Source: Trichostrongylus colubriformis (Eukaryota; Nematoda; Chromadorea; Rhabditida; Trichostrongylidae). Taken from it: 64,000 bases of DNA. The stretch's first letter is position 1. Each line of letters starts with the position of its first letter. The notes beneath the pieces are model-generated. The model saw nothing but the letters and a program-made list of their open reading frames with translations. It made no database searches and was not told where the DNA came from. Below are positions 12,801 through 23,774 of the stretch, piece by piece. A program made the translations under genes and the position numbers. Where the stretch lies: positions 52,718,727 to 52,782,726 of the forward strand of contig OZ022259.1 in the NCBI GenBank assembly GCA_963978905.1, in the 5' to 3' direction.

Positions 12801-13071
12801 ATCCAATTTCTCCTTTAGAAATTCACAGCACAGTCCCTAGGATAACTAACTTTAAATCAAAACCTTTACAATTTTTGGATAATTTGAAGGTTACTGCCTA
12901 TCAGATACCTTGACCTGCTCCAACTGAAAAAGGTTGGCAGCGTGCAAAATGCTCATCACATTGAGTTCAGTAATCTGGATAGTTCCAGAATAGCAGAAAT
13001 TAACAAGAGCATTGAGTGCAGGGGTCTCGATATCATTCAGCTCTATTTCCCCTGGAAAGGAGTTGGAAGGG
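9822..13071 (-). CDS. Kelch-like BTB-BACK-kelch protein, copy A (5' incomplete)
   Basis: Proteins of this family are substrate adaptors for CUL3 ubiquitin ligases; the role here is inferred. Thirteen exons join in frame to about 503 codons: 13071-12909, 12836-12705, 12644-12549, 12240-12175, 12104-12000, 11935-11833, 11546-11444, 11389-11300, 10914-10771, 10722-10582, 10357-10159, 10090-9960, 9861-9822 (stop). Each junction has GT..AG. Exon 1 encodes the second half of the BTB domain ([27 protein letters not shown]). Exons 2-5 encode BACK ([20 protein letters not shown]). Exons 6-13 encode six kelch blades, each with a GG pair and a W ([47 protein letters not shown]), ending GVGVIRKP. No exon for the start codon and first BTB half is found up to about 16.5 kb. 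The frame is intact, so it may be functional with a distant first exon. Confidence 0.8.
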
Positions 13072-13109
13072 CTGCAAAACTCACAATATGAAGAATTTTG
13101 TTAGAATCG

Positions 13110-13451
13110 TACGCTATAACATATAAACCTACGAAAGCGGCTTTCAGCCAATTGGTTGGTAAACATGGCCAGAAAGTAATCGGAGCATGCAGCCAGTACG
13201 ACTCGATGGGCATTGATCCGTGCCCCCTACAACGTTGCTCAGTTAAGTGTGTCGAGTGGTCTGAAATCTCGTACGCCTACCTTGGCGATCAAAATAACGT
13301 CACACAGTCGAGCATCCTCACGAAATGCTGCGAGCTGATTGAGCAGCAGGCGGCTGTGATCGGAGCTCTAAACACTGGGCATGGGCACTTACAAAAGACA
13401 ATCTCGCATTATCAGATTGTCGTTTCTCCCACTCCTCGCCGAACGAGGTGA
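13110..13451 (+). CDS. Short conserved reading frame beside kelch, unknown
   Basis: An acceptor-like CTTTCAG at about 13143-13149 precedes an open frame containing [28 protein letters not shown] and [11 protein letters not shown], ending in TGA at about 13451. It runs divergently from the kelch gene. The same frame is open in unit 5 (54849-55148) but broken in unit 3 (34262-34610). Several differences between copies change the amino acid ([24 protein letters not shown]), so constraint is doubtful. It is cysteine-containing and probably helical. I do not recognise the family. It may be one exon of a decayed gene carried along with the unit. Confidence 0.25.
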   Translation, partial: YAITYKPTKAAFSQLVGKHGQKVIGACSQYDSMGIDPCPLQRCSVKCVEWSEISYAYLGDQNNVTQSSILTKCCELIEQQAAVIGALNTGHGHLQKTISHYQIVVSPTPRRTR

Positions 13452-13978
13452 AAGGGGTTATGTTCAGTAAAATGAGACACTTTGAAGAGCAACTTGATAA
13501 CTTCTTGGAAACCGGGCTTAGCGATCTCTGGCGAAATGTCATCGCAACTTGGCTAAGAGGTGGCAACACTAATTAGCAAAAACGGAGAATACACAGTTGA
13601 TCTACTCGACGGTGCAGATGCTGGAAATAGTCGAGTTTGCTGAAGTAAAAACGGCAGGGAGTTATTGGGTCATTCCATAAGTCATGTCATTTTTTCAGAC
13701 GAAAATTATTCCCTTGCTTACCCCACCTCTCACATGCTCCACCAACTGCTTGATTGAAAACTCGCGTCGTTCTTTTCCTAAACTCCTTTTTTCAAAAAGC
13801 ACTCTCGTTTATTCAAAATGAAATTTCCTTCCCAAATTAGGTGTTCAGCATTGCTCTACGAACCATTCGGAAAGATTTTTCAAAACATGCTTCGACTTTG
13901 TTTTAACTGCGATTCATACTGAATGAACCATGTAATAGGGGTCTAGATGACATTATTTCACAAATTATTTTTCCAACA

Positions 13979-14797
13979 GAAAGTCAGTGATGTTTGTCCT
14001 TCCCTACTCACTACCTAAGCAACATTTCACCACTCTCAGCAGACTGGTTGAGAGAATTTTCCCGTTTTGGTTCGGCGAAATTGTCAAAATTTGTGGCGGA
14101 AAAAGCAAATTTTTAGAAAGAGCGACACGACTTCTCTACAACTAACTGATGGAACTTACAGAAGAGGTCGTGGCAAAGAAAGAGATACACGGTTGATTGA
14201 TTTTTCCGGAGTGAAAGATAGCGTTCTAATTAAGTGCCGGTTTGGTCAATTTTGTCGAACAGACCCTCCAGTTTGCCAGCCTGGAGGTCGGCCCCATTAT
14301 GACGGACAGAGAAACTGAACATGACGTTTTGTAGAGCAGAGATATCTCTTCCGAATGAAATATGATTTGCTGCGCAAATTTGTAATTCATAAGAAAAATT
14401 TTCGTTTGAAAAAAAGCGACTTATCTTAAGGAATGATTCGATAGTTGCCACGCAACAAGGCATAATTCAGGCGTGACATGATTTCGACCAATCGGCGGAA
14501 GATTGGAAGCGCGTGCCGCATTTACCTACTTTTAGCAAAAATGGTGTTTTGCTCGGGAACAGCGGGCTGGTAAGAAGCCAACTCGGCATTGGATTGCTTT
14601 GAGGGAAAGTGGTGAGCTAGCTGAGGTCGAGAGGAGGAACGCCGAATCAGTATTGTATTCTGATTAACGCTTCAGATCGGGGAGCCTACTAAGATCGATT
14701 TCCGAAGAAAGCGGTGGTTCAGGGCTTTATTCGTATGTAAGTCAAGAGCTTCAACAACAACGAATGCAATGTTGCGAGACATGTCCTTGTGAACAAC
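13979..14797. other. About 0.8-kb segment present only in unit 1
   Basis: Units 3 and 5 read straight from TTTTCCAACAG to a few bases before ACTACACCC, while unit 1 has about 810 bp between these points. Either unit 1 gained an insertion or the ancestor of units 3 and 5 lost it. I see no clear terminal repeats or target duplication, and no BTB-like exon on the minus strand. A single foldback-type hairpin motif occurs at about 14335. Confidence 0.45.
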
Positions 14798-15483
14798 TAC
14801 ACCCTTTTTTTTCTTTTCCCCTGACATCTCAAGCGCAGCCTTCCCGTAACCGATTCAATAGCCGCATGCGTGTCTCCGCCCATTTTTGAGAATTACTTTG
14901 CACCTAGTAGATTTTAGGAATATAACCCACATCTTCTAACTTGACAACATTCTTCTTGTCCTTCTTTGTGGACGACACGTTGAGATCGCCCGACATTCCT
15001 ACGTCTTCGATGCTGCCACTATGTTTCTAAAATAAATCTGTCAAATAGAACGAGAGAAACATGACCGAGGTGGGGCGAAATTGCTAGACAGATTCCATTT
15101 GGGAGCTTGTTTATCGGAGGCTTCCTTTTCTACTTTTTTCCCTTATCAGTGGTATGGAATGCAGCGCATGTCCAAGCAACCAATGACTATTACTCAAAAA
15201 ATTTCTTCAACCAATAATGCTTGACCCATATGAAGCGGCGTTGTGGGAAACAACACCTACATATTTATGTTGATAAATGAAATACAACAAAAAAATATAC
15301 GGTAATTATCACTCGAAAAAGCACTTTGTGTGGACTAATCCTTTCCGAAAGGCGCCACATACCATCTTTGGGTGCTAGACAAGTGTGGAGAGGTAGAAAC
15401 ATAAAGAGATGGGCAGTTCTATCGCTATCACATCAGGTCGCATCGCGAACGACATATCACGTCACAGATGTTGCGGTGTTTAT

Positions 15484-16258
15484 TGGACTGGGGGATAAGT
15501 CCCCGCTGTTTTTTATCCCCGTTTTTCACATTGTTCCCTTCATCTTTCGACAAAGCTTATATATGTTTTCGATAGAAACTTTTTTTGCTCTACAAAATGC
15601 TACTATCTGTTTTTCGATTACTTCGACTGTCTGATATTTATAAGGTTTGAAAATGAAGTATGCTGAAGGCTAAAAATTGGCACTTGCGCACCTCATCTTT
15701 CTCGTTTGTCATTAAGATCAAAAAATGTATGTATATTATGTTTCTTTAGAGCTTTCTCAGCTCTACAGAATGGTACTACTTTTTATTCAAATCGCCCAAC
15801 TTTTTGCTGTTTTTAAGACTCACAAATGCAGTACTCGCAAAAGTGTGCACTTTCGTTATCTCCCTTCCTCGCCTACCATCGAGATTGGAGAGGATGTGCA
15901 TATATGCATTCGATAGAGCTTTCTTTGTTCTACAAGACGATACCACCCATCTTTTGAATCCTCTCAAATTTTAGCATATAGGCATAAGTTTTCACCTGTT
16001 TTTCAAATCCAAATTACGTAATAAAAATAAATTTTTTGGCAGAGTTTTTCCCATCATTCGATAGAGCTCTTTCCGCTCTACAAGGCTGTATGTATACGGT
16101 TTTTGCCAGAATTGATTTTTGTTATTTTTTTAACATTCAAAAGTCGGAGAAACCGAGCATTTTTGACAGATGTAATCGAAAATGCTCGATTTCGTCGACT
16201 TTCGAATGTTTTGAAAAATAACAAAATCAATTCTAACAAAAACCGTATACATAGCTCT
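15484..16258. mobile_element. Foldback TA element, right-truncated, unit 1
   Basis: The left terminus TTGGACTGGGGGATAAGTCC matches that of the complete element at 35812-36859 and lies at the same position relative to the unit tail (after TTGCGGTGTTTA). Four hairpin-bounded modules and the palindromic core at about 16135-16210 follow. The right half stops at ACCGTATACATAGCTCTAG and unrelated sequence begins. No coding sequence is seen. Confidence 0.7.
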
Positions 16259-17984
16259 AGACGATGCCTAAAACCGGCCTTGTAGTTATGCACCGAGTCC
16301 ACTCCCTTAAAGGAACCGGAAGGGGGTCCGAAACAAGAGAAACATACAAAGAAATGAGCATTTCGTAACGAACGCAGAAGGTTAGAAGCGATAATCGGTG
16401 AAAAAACCTGAACTCAAAAGTGCATCGCTGCGGTGTGTATTCGCGCCTCATTCGCATCATCGCACTGGCGTTCCGAGTTGTCCGCTGTAAGAGACGGCCG
16501 CGGGCCAACTTTAGTTGTAGCACCTGACTACCAGCGCAGTGGAGTGGCCATTCCCAACTACATTAACATTCATGTAAGTACATCTAGAAACAATAGAACA
16601 ACTTTATAATGGAAACATCTTCTCTTGGCACCATGCCAAGGCGTCAAATTGGCGAGTTTGTGCAATGGCGGTCACTTGAACTCGTCCACACTACGTCTGT
16701 TCTACCGTAAGCCAAAATTACTCCCTTACGGTGTCTTTAAGGGAAACCTCTAGATGAATTGTTCCGTGGAATGACTAGGCAACGATCTTCGGAACAAGAG
16801 ATTAGTGTGCGAGTACAGCGTTCGAAGGAAGTGTATCGCAAAGTGCTACCGAGTCCCAGTAATCTGCAAAAAGTGACTGTAGTTGTGTGAGAGTACGTGA
16901 GTCAAAAAAATCCACTGTTCTACTCAGAAACTTTGCAAAGACTTACGGGCATCTTAGTGAATCATTTCGAAAGCCAGCCAACTCTAGAAATGGTTGCCAT
17001 CAAAAGCTCTCTGACGCATATCGTCCGAAAAAGCCGCATATAGCCGTGGCTAAAAGCTAGCGCAAACGGTCGTAAACTACGGGCGAGAAAAAACGAAATT
17101 CTGTTTTGTTCAAAGAAATGCACTCTGCAAGTGGTACAAAAGCCACGATGCTTTTTGCATTACCTCTCAAAACAGAAAATAGAAAATTGCGGAGTCTTCA
17201 CTTCATTTACATCCGCCCTCTTCGCTTCGTCACACGCTTCGTCCTGTCTGAGGCCGTGTTCGTACTTTGCGGTGCCGGCGGCAGGGCGTGGCTGCGTGTG
17301 TCTCTGCGTCTCTGTCCGTGCCTCCCTGTATCGTTGCCTGCATCGTCTCTGCACCTCCTCGTGCCACTCCGCCTCGCGGCATGTGAACGCAGTCACGCTC
17401 TGCCGGCGCACTGTGTGAACGAGGCCCAAGTAGCGGCTCTCCTACTCAATCAATATGCATGTTTTGCAGTGGTAGTCACTTGTAGTTTCGCCGAGTATAC
17501 AGGGTACTACACCCTATTTCTTTAGACTATTCAAGATTCACAAGAGTTATGTATATCAGAGCCTGATACAGTGCCTTTGCGATACAACCACGAATTTTCA
17601 TAGCTCATTGTTCGTATGGCAGTTCAGGACCCAGCTGAATTGTTAATCTATGGCTGAGCAGGACCGGAATCTCGCCAATAAATATCGCTCTTGGTCAGAG
17701 GTTGAACAGCTCACAATTTACTCGGTACTGAAGAGGGGAATGGTGAAAGGTGCTTGAAAGCTTCAGAAGTACCACAAAGTAAAGAATTATACCAAAGGAT
17801 AATATGTGGCCCTCAGCAGAAACTTACTCGAAGGTGACTTGTTTAGAAATCGCAGCGAAAGATGCGAAATTTAATTTTATACCGCTGACCGTGCTAAGTG
17901 AAGGTTTAATTTAAGTTTGCACAAAAGCCTTTGAAGTTACGTTCATTTAAAGAAAAGTTACAACGTAAAAACCCTGTCGCATTC
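16259..17984. other. No recognised gene; one PIF-like hairpin element
   Basis: Apart from the short inverted-repeat element at 17252-17426 nothing is recognised. The 139-codon plus frame at 17106-17525 crosses that element, has no family features and is rejected as a gene. Confidence 0.4.
17252..17426. mobile_element. Short inverted-repeat element, PIF/Harbinger-like family
   Basis: The left end GGCCGTGTTCGTACTTTGCG and the complement of the right end GGCCTCGTTCACACAGTGCG match each other imperfectly. They resemble the ends of the elements at 60090-60506 and 62010-62083. No clear 3-bp duplication remains. The interior is GC-rich and non-coding. Confidence 0.4.
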
Positions 17985-18495
17985 TTTGTGGTTCACACTA
18001 TAAATACAGCAAAAAATCCAACAAATGGAATAAAAATGTGAAGCAAGTGAAACGTTTGGTTTTCAGCCACCAGTTCTGGTCAAGGTGCGCCTTCAGCCAT
18101 TGTATCACACTTGCTCATCCACTGCTTGTCTATTTATTGGGGACTCATCGTATTTCGGAACCTTCGTCTTCCTGAAATAGGATGCCTTTTCTATTCCTTG
18201 TGAAGGTACGCCAGTTCAATTTTTCTTTTTAGTATGTTTTATTTGATTGGAATGCGGGATCACCATAAGATCTGATATCAAGTAAAGGTAAGTGTTATTA
18301 TACTAAGCGCAATATATAAAACGAAATATTATCTCCAATGAAAAAACCGTGTTGATTACTCAAAGCGTCTTAACATTAAGAAACAAGGGCTCAAAGGTGT
18401 AAGGGTACAAACCCCACCCACTCATCACAAGCCACGTCCCAAACCAACGCGGGAAAACCCAGTGAACTGCTTCATACCGTGTACCGTAACGTATA
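17985..18495. repeat. 500-bp dispersed repeat, copy 1
   Basis: It is almost identical to 44862-45356 in the same orientation, from ACAGCAAAAAATCCAACAAA to CCGTGTACCGTAACGT. The two copies differ by a handful of substitutions and an 8-bp insertion near 45061. I see no terminal inverted repeats or target duplication. The class is unknown. It could be a mobile element or part of a larger duplication. Confidence 0.6.
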
Positions 18496-19215
18496 TAAAA
18501 GTGGTGGTCAACGAGCATGTTAGATCCTGGTTTCCGTTGAAGACGCTCAGATGGTCCAGAAAAAACTCTATGAAAATTTTGGATTACTCATCCGTCGTCA
18601 CATTGCTTTTATAGAGGAAGGCGAATTTCATTCTCTATGTCTGGCAAAACGCCACTTACCAACTTTCATAGGTTTCTCACTGAAACTGAGGGGGAGGCTC
18701 AGTCGTCCAGGCAAGGCACCCCGTGCATCTGGATTTGGGTGGAATGTTTGAAATAACTAATCTTCAGTAATGACGTTGGAAATTGTAAAGCTCTTTGATG
18801 TTTGCCGCCAGGCTTATACGAGGCTCTGCTGCGGAGGGTATAATGTGAATGGATGTTTTAAACGTATGGCATTCGTGGAATTCAACGATTTCCATTCGCA
18901 GAGGCATTCGAGGATGATTACTCGCGGAACTGAGAAAAGTACAATACATAGAAAGCCTGTGAACTTGATAAGTGTACGACCTGCGCAGGGTTGAGCCTAA
19001 CGTCGAAGAGAAACTTTTGCGATATGCGATCCCCTCAGGTCACGTTTCCGGGGCTACCTGTTCCTATATTCCCATATTCAAGATGTCTTTCGACGTTTTT
19101 TAGAGGTCACTTTATCGCTCACACAAAACACTGATAAAGAGATGGTATCGAGGAATTCTCAAAGGCAGTGATGGGAATAATGTGGGTACCGAGAACTCCT
19201 AAAGTGGGTCACGCA

Positions 19216-20889
19216 CAGGGTCAAGCGTCCAGATGAGGGAAATTTTTGAAAAATACGACCCCCCCCCCCAGAAAGGGGGCCTCAATACGACCCCCCTTTT
19301 TTTCATGTCCACTTCTTCTGTGGTTTCTACCAGGTCAGTGCGATCCACCAGGGAAATTAGGAGCCTATGGTGAAAAAACATTGGGGCCAAACCAAACTCC
19401 TGACAAAAGAGAGGAATAAGCACCTAACTAAACTCAATACTCATACTCCAAAACGGAATCGAAAATAAGAACCCAACAAATCCAATATTTATATTCCAAA
19501 ACGAAGCGTTGACGACCACTGGTATGTGCTCGTCCTCTGATGACGAAGGAGAAAGCTTAACACAGTCATGCAAGTCATGGGGCAGAGATAAAGGACGAAA
19601 AAATAAAAATAGAAAAGTGAAAAAAATGAAAGAAACCCTAAATAGGATGATCGCGGTTCAATAGCGCGGCTGCGACGCCGCGATCACGATGGAGCGCGTT
19701 ATCTTCCCCATACTAAATTCCAACATTTTTAAAATACTTCAAACTTTACCTAGAACCCATCTTTCGAACAGCTGTGAACTGTTTTCCTAATAACTTCCTT
19801 AGACCTATCTATTGACCGCTTGCTTTCCCTTATGGTTGCTTAGTTCTCGATATGGGTTTCCAGTTGAGGGTTAGTTGAGGGGAATTTCGGGGTGTTTCAC
19901 TTCAAATGACCATAACTTCCTTCAAACTTAACCATATGAGTTCGTTTTGGTGAAGCAGAGTCTGCGAGGTTTTTGCTTTCGAATGACTACCTGAGCTATG
20001 CCATATCTCTAAAACGAAGAAAGTTATTTTGAGAGAAGCCAGTTGAGGGTTAGTTGAGGGGAATTTCGGGGTGTTTCACTTCAAATGACCATAACTTCCT
20101 TCAAACTTAACCATATGAGTTCGTTTTGGTGAAGCAGAGTCTGCGAGGTTTTTGCTTTCGAATGACTACCTGAGCTATGCCATATCTTCAAAACGAAGCA
20201 AGAAAAATTCAGAAAAGCTAGTTGAGGGAACCTTTTTTTCGTCGAACTTGGGAGATCATCCCACGATTCTTCCGAAAAATCGATTCGTTGTTACTCAAAT
20301 TTCTCTAGTATGCATCCTTCGCTCTCGAAGACCTAGTGGAAGGGCGAGAAACGTCAGTCAGCTTTTCTGTGGGATGCGCCATGCATGAGGATTTCATCCA
20401 TTCTTAATGAATACAAATGTGTTTCCGATCGGCATAGTGGCCGCTAACATCAGAGTACGTACTTGCAATCGTAGTAAGCTATGATAGAAGTCCATATCAG
20501 CTAATTTTTCTTTTTCAACTCATAGTTTTTGGAGTATTCATCCACGGTGATACCCGCGGATAAATGCCGCTTCCCACGGCTAATCGGTAAACTTCGGAGG
20601 TGTCTCTGTAAGTGAATTCTGTGCCAGCGGACCTATGAAAGGGTCATTTACATTGGTTGGCTTCGTTGTGGATCGCGCCATGCATGAGATTTCCATGATG
20701 ATCGAGTTAAACTAGTTCCGGGTTCGAACCCAATTAATAAGTTTTATCATTTCTCCTCTTACACTTTAGACCCTCAGCAGAGAAGTTCTGTCGATCACTG
20801 CCTACCTCAACGACTACGACCCCCCCCCCCTCCTAGCAGACCAAATACGACCCCCCTGTTGAGGATTCCTCAACGGAGGCTTGACCCTG
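19216..20889. mobile_element. Non-autonomous hAT-type element with 8-bp TSD
   Basis: The termini are CAGGGTCAAGC and its exact complement GCTTGACCCTG, flanked by the perfect 8-bp duplication GTCACGCA (19208-19215 and 20890-20897). The empty site GGGTCACGCAAATG is read at about 5009 and 21722. An 8-bp duplication with CAGGG ends is the hallmark of the hAT superfamily. The interior (1674 bp in all) carries poly-C tracts near both ends and a tandem repeat at 19861-20219. No transposase frame is present, so mobilisation would need a partner element. Confidence 0.85.
19861..20228. repeat. Tandem repeat inside the hAT-type element
   Basis: Two near-identical units of 179 bp, each starting CAGTTGAGGGTTAGTTGAGG, begin at 19861 and 20040. 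A third start, GTTGAGGG, appears near 20221. The units are non-coding. Confidence 0.75.
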
Positions 20890-21133
20890 GTCACGCAAAT
20901 GATAGCCAGGGGTCTAAGAAGACTATAAGTGTCTATTTATTTGTTTATTAATAAGTACTGTTGTCATGATGTTGTATCTTTATTTATTATTTACTATTTA
21001 TTGTACTTATACATATTTATTCATTACATGTTGATAATAATGTATATTTATTAATTTGTTTTCCATTTATAAATAAATAAATAAATGGCAAGATTTTCGA
21101 TGAAAAAAAGAGTGTTTCTGGGCTTTATAAGGC

Positions 21134-21697
21134 TGTCGAGCCCTAGCTGTCACGTCACTGACAACCTGCCCCCAGCACACAACATGATAAGACACAACAT
21201 GGATATATGACATATGAGTAACATATAAACATACAACAGAAGGAAACACACACACATTTATTACGAAATAACAACAATACAAGTATCATACCTGGCTCCC
21301 ATAAGTCGCCTCCGCTAGGGCGACTCCTGACAGTCGGCTGTACGTAGTAGACCCCCATCCGGCTGGTGTCACGTAGCCATATGGTCGACGGTGCCTTCGT
21401 GGGGATCTGAACACACGGCTGCTCCCAGTCAGGGAGCAGGGGTGGACACCGGCCAACTCCTGTGCCAGCGCTCCGCTACCCGTGAGCCAAGAGTGCGACG
21501 GCACCCCGGATCCCGGGTAGCATCATGGCGTTGCCCGGTGAAAACCGACCGGCAGTTGGCAGCCGGCCCTTATATACCGGCTTCGACCACAGAGGGCGGA
21601 GCCATCGCGTGTCGCATGACGCGACGAGCGGCGCCGCAGCGCGGACGGGCCGGGGAGCGCGGTGCCCCCAAGGCCATCGTCGCGGCGATCCGCGACA
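21134..21697 (-). mobile_element. Solo LTR of a retrotransposon
   Basis: This GC-rich 564-bp block sits in AT-rich surroundings and has TG..CA ends (TGTCG..CGACA). Read on the minus strand it has a TATA box (TATATAAGG, plus 21568-21577) and, about 310 bp downstream, a polyadenylation signal AATAAA (plus 21257-21262). That order is expected of an LTR. No internal retrotransposon genes are present. There is no target duplication: the left flank is one point in repeat X and the right flank a different point, which suggests ectopic recombination. The 104-codon plus frame at 21391-21705 is rejected as a gene. Confidence 0.6.
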
Positions 21698-22245
21698 GTG
21701 GGTAACGAGAACTCCTAAAGTGGGTCACGCAAATGATAGCCAGGGGTCTAAGAAGACTATAAGTGTCTATTTATTTGTTTATTAATGAATACTGTTGTTA
21801 TGATGTTGTATCTTTATTTATTATTAACTATTTATTGTACTTATACATACTTATTCATTACATGTTGATAATATGGTATATTTATTAATTTGTTTTCCAT
21901 TTATAAATAAATAAATAAATGGCAAGATTTTCGATGAAAAAAAGAGTGTTTCTGGGCTTTATAAGAGCCGTCTTTTTCAACAGCTGCCACTTGTTTTATC
22001 CCAACCAGCCCCTTTTTTCAGGCCAACCCCTCCCTTTTAAGAATAAGTGTTGGGAAGGGGTTTTATTTCAGGAATGTTCAACCTTTTCATTCCGTTTGTT
22101 CTTTATTTTCGTAGTGTTAAGCACGGCGACCTTCATGTTTAATGATGCTTCCATAATCGGCCCGATTTACCCCGATCATTGCTTATAAAGAACTTTCAAA
22201 AATACGACTTTCCTTGAGGATTCCTCGACGCATGCTTGAACCTGA
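21698..22245. repeat. Repeat family X, copy 3
   Basis: It resumes family X at GTGGGTAACGAGAACTCC and runs through the AT-rich block (about 21760-21920) to the conserved 3' part TTTTTCAACAGCTGCCACTT, GGAAGGGGTTTTATTTCAGG and the hAT-like end CATGCTTGAACCTG. It carries an empty site for the hAT-type insertion at about 21722. Confidence 0.65.
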
Positions 22246-22496
22246 GTGAACGGCATTTTTTGTGCTTGAGCACTTCATTATCTCCCACCCCTCCCCCCCC
22301 CCCCACCCCCCGCTTCATCCCCGAGTATATTCGCCCTTATTTCATATTGTCAAACTCTACTCAGATTTGTTATTCTAGGGCCACAAATGTAGAGCTACTC
22401 GAATTCCCTCGCTAGTTCTAAACGGTGCTAAATTATTATCGATTACAGCACACTACTATGCTTTATAGGAATCAGTATTATAGTTCCAAACTATTA

Positions 22497-23774
22497 TAGG
22501 TTGCAAAATTAATTTCGAAAACGGACCGCATACTTCAAACTACTACAACACAGCTTAAACACAAGTTCATCAATCGAAGTAAAAACCATTAGAATCTACA
22601 CACTTTTGCCAACGAACAGGCAATTATATCTAAGCCTTCCCTATAAAAACTACTATCACGAGAATCAACGAACTCAAGGAAGGCACATGCAACATCGTCT
22701 AAATTAGTGAATCGTTTCTGACGCAGATGAGAATTGAGGGCTCGAAAAAAGTGAGTCTGTGGGGGAAAAATTCGGGAGAATACGCTGGGTGGGGGAGAAC
22801 TTCTATACACAAGTGGATCAATTTTTGCCGAGTGATTTGTGGGGTGTGTGGCCTTGCGTTGTCCTGCAACAGGATCGGCCCTCCTCTATTCACCACCGCC
22901 GGCCACAATTTTTGCAACTTTCTATACATTTGCTCCAGATCACAACAGTAAGACTCTGCTGTGACTGGCTGACCAGGTTGCAAGAAACTGTAATGGATTA
23001 CACCTTTACAACACCACCACACAGTAATCATAACCTTTTTAGGGTGAAGGTCGGGTTTAGGAAAAGTTTTTGGAGGAGCATCCTTATCTATCCAGACTAA
23101 TCCCCGTTTCCTGTTATCATAAAGAACCCATTTTTCATCTACAGTTATAATACGGTTTACAAATGGCTCATTTTTATGGGGAACTAGGAGATTAGAGCGG
23201 GTGTCGAAAAGTGCTAGACGCTGCTCATCGGTCGGCTCATTAGGCACCCACTTCGACATCTTCTTCACCTTGCCGATTTCCAGCAAGTGTCTGGCCCCTG
23301 TAGAGTAATTTATGCCTGCGTCTTCTGCTAACGTACGAGTATTCGTCGCCGGATTTGCTTCGACGGCTTTCCTTAAATCTTCATCATTAAGCGATGATCT
23401 GCGGCCGCGACCGGACTTCTTTTCGAGATAAAAATCGCCAAAAGCAAATTTTTTAAACCAGAGCTCCACTATCCGGTCGCAAGGACAATTCGTCCCAAAA
23501 ACACTGCTGAGACTACGGGCTGCCTCCACTGCGGAGTGTTCCAATTTCGTAAAGCATGATGACTCGATAGTCACGTTGGTTCATGATTATACGCAGCCCT
23601 GGAAAAGGCCGGGTGGAACAATCAGAGCGACATTCATAGAAGTTTTTGAAAGAGCAGAAAAAACCTACCAAATGGAATGCCTGCCTGGCTTTCCTTGGAA
23701 TGGAATAGTTCAGGATAAAAAATCTACTTATTTATACATACCTCCAAATCGAAATTAATTTTGCAACAACCTGA
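22497..23774 (-). mobile_element. Mariner element with 18-bp ITR match
   Basis: TTGCAAAATTAATTTCGA at 22501-22518 is matched exactly by its complement near 23747-23764. The ends are AGGTTG and CAACCTGA, with TA on both sides. The left end lacks three bases present at the right. The flanks correspond to continuous sequence in unit 5 at about 47745-47765. It encloses a defective transposase gene on the minus strand. Confidence 0.8.
22589..23574 (-). pseudogene. Mariner transposase, defective
   Basis: The protein would cut and paste the element at TA sites. The main frame (23574-22699, 291 codons) has the N-terminal helix-turn-helix region with WFKKFAFGDF, the linker motif WVPNEPT, the first catalytic aspartate in VDEKWVLYDN and the second in LQDNARPHTP. 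The third position reads YSPEF where the family has YSPD, so the last aspartate of D,D34D is replaced by glutamate. Just after it the frame shifts, at about 22750, and the C-terminus (FFRALNSHLRQKRFTN..) continues in another frame to 22589. The protein is therefore very probably inactive. Confidence 0.85.

Larger units (their letters stand above)
18835..21133. repeat. Repeat family X, copy 2, split by a hAT-type insertion
   Basis: 18835-19215 and 20890-21133 together match 4636 to about 5240. The break is exactly the element at 19216-20889. The copy stops at GGGCTTTATAAG, where a solo LTR begins. The AT-rich block (TTTATTTATTTGTTTATT .. AATAAATAAATGG) lies at about 20930-21086. Confidence 0.65.

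Noticed and set aside
14230..14463. Candidate missing first BTB exon of kelch copy A
   Set aside because: The translation has none of the BTB landmarks (DVTL, HRxVLAxxS) and the segment is absent from the other units.
17106..17525. 139-codon plus-strand frame
   Set aside because: It crosses a GC-rich inverted-repeat element, has low-complexity Leu/Cys/Arg composition, lacks any family motif and overlaps equally long frames on the other strand.
21405..21510. tRNA-like A and B boxes on the minus strand inside the LTR
   Set aside because: The boxes are about 85 nt apart, the B box has a mismatch, and no cloverleaf can be folded.
21391..21785. GC-rich frames resembling a bacterial-type gene or CpG-island promoter
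   Set aside because: The block is a solo LTR with TATA box and polyadenylation signal on the minus strand; the frames run across its edge into repeat X.
22285..22312. Poly-C tract considered as a possible structured element
   Set aside because: It is simple low-complexity sequence with no inverted partner nearby.
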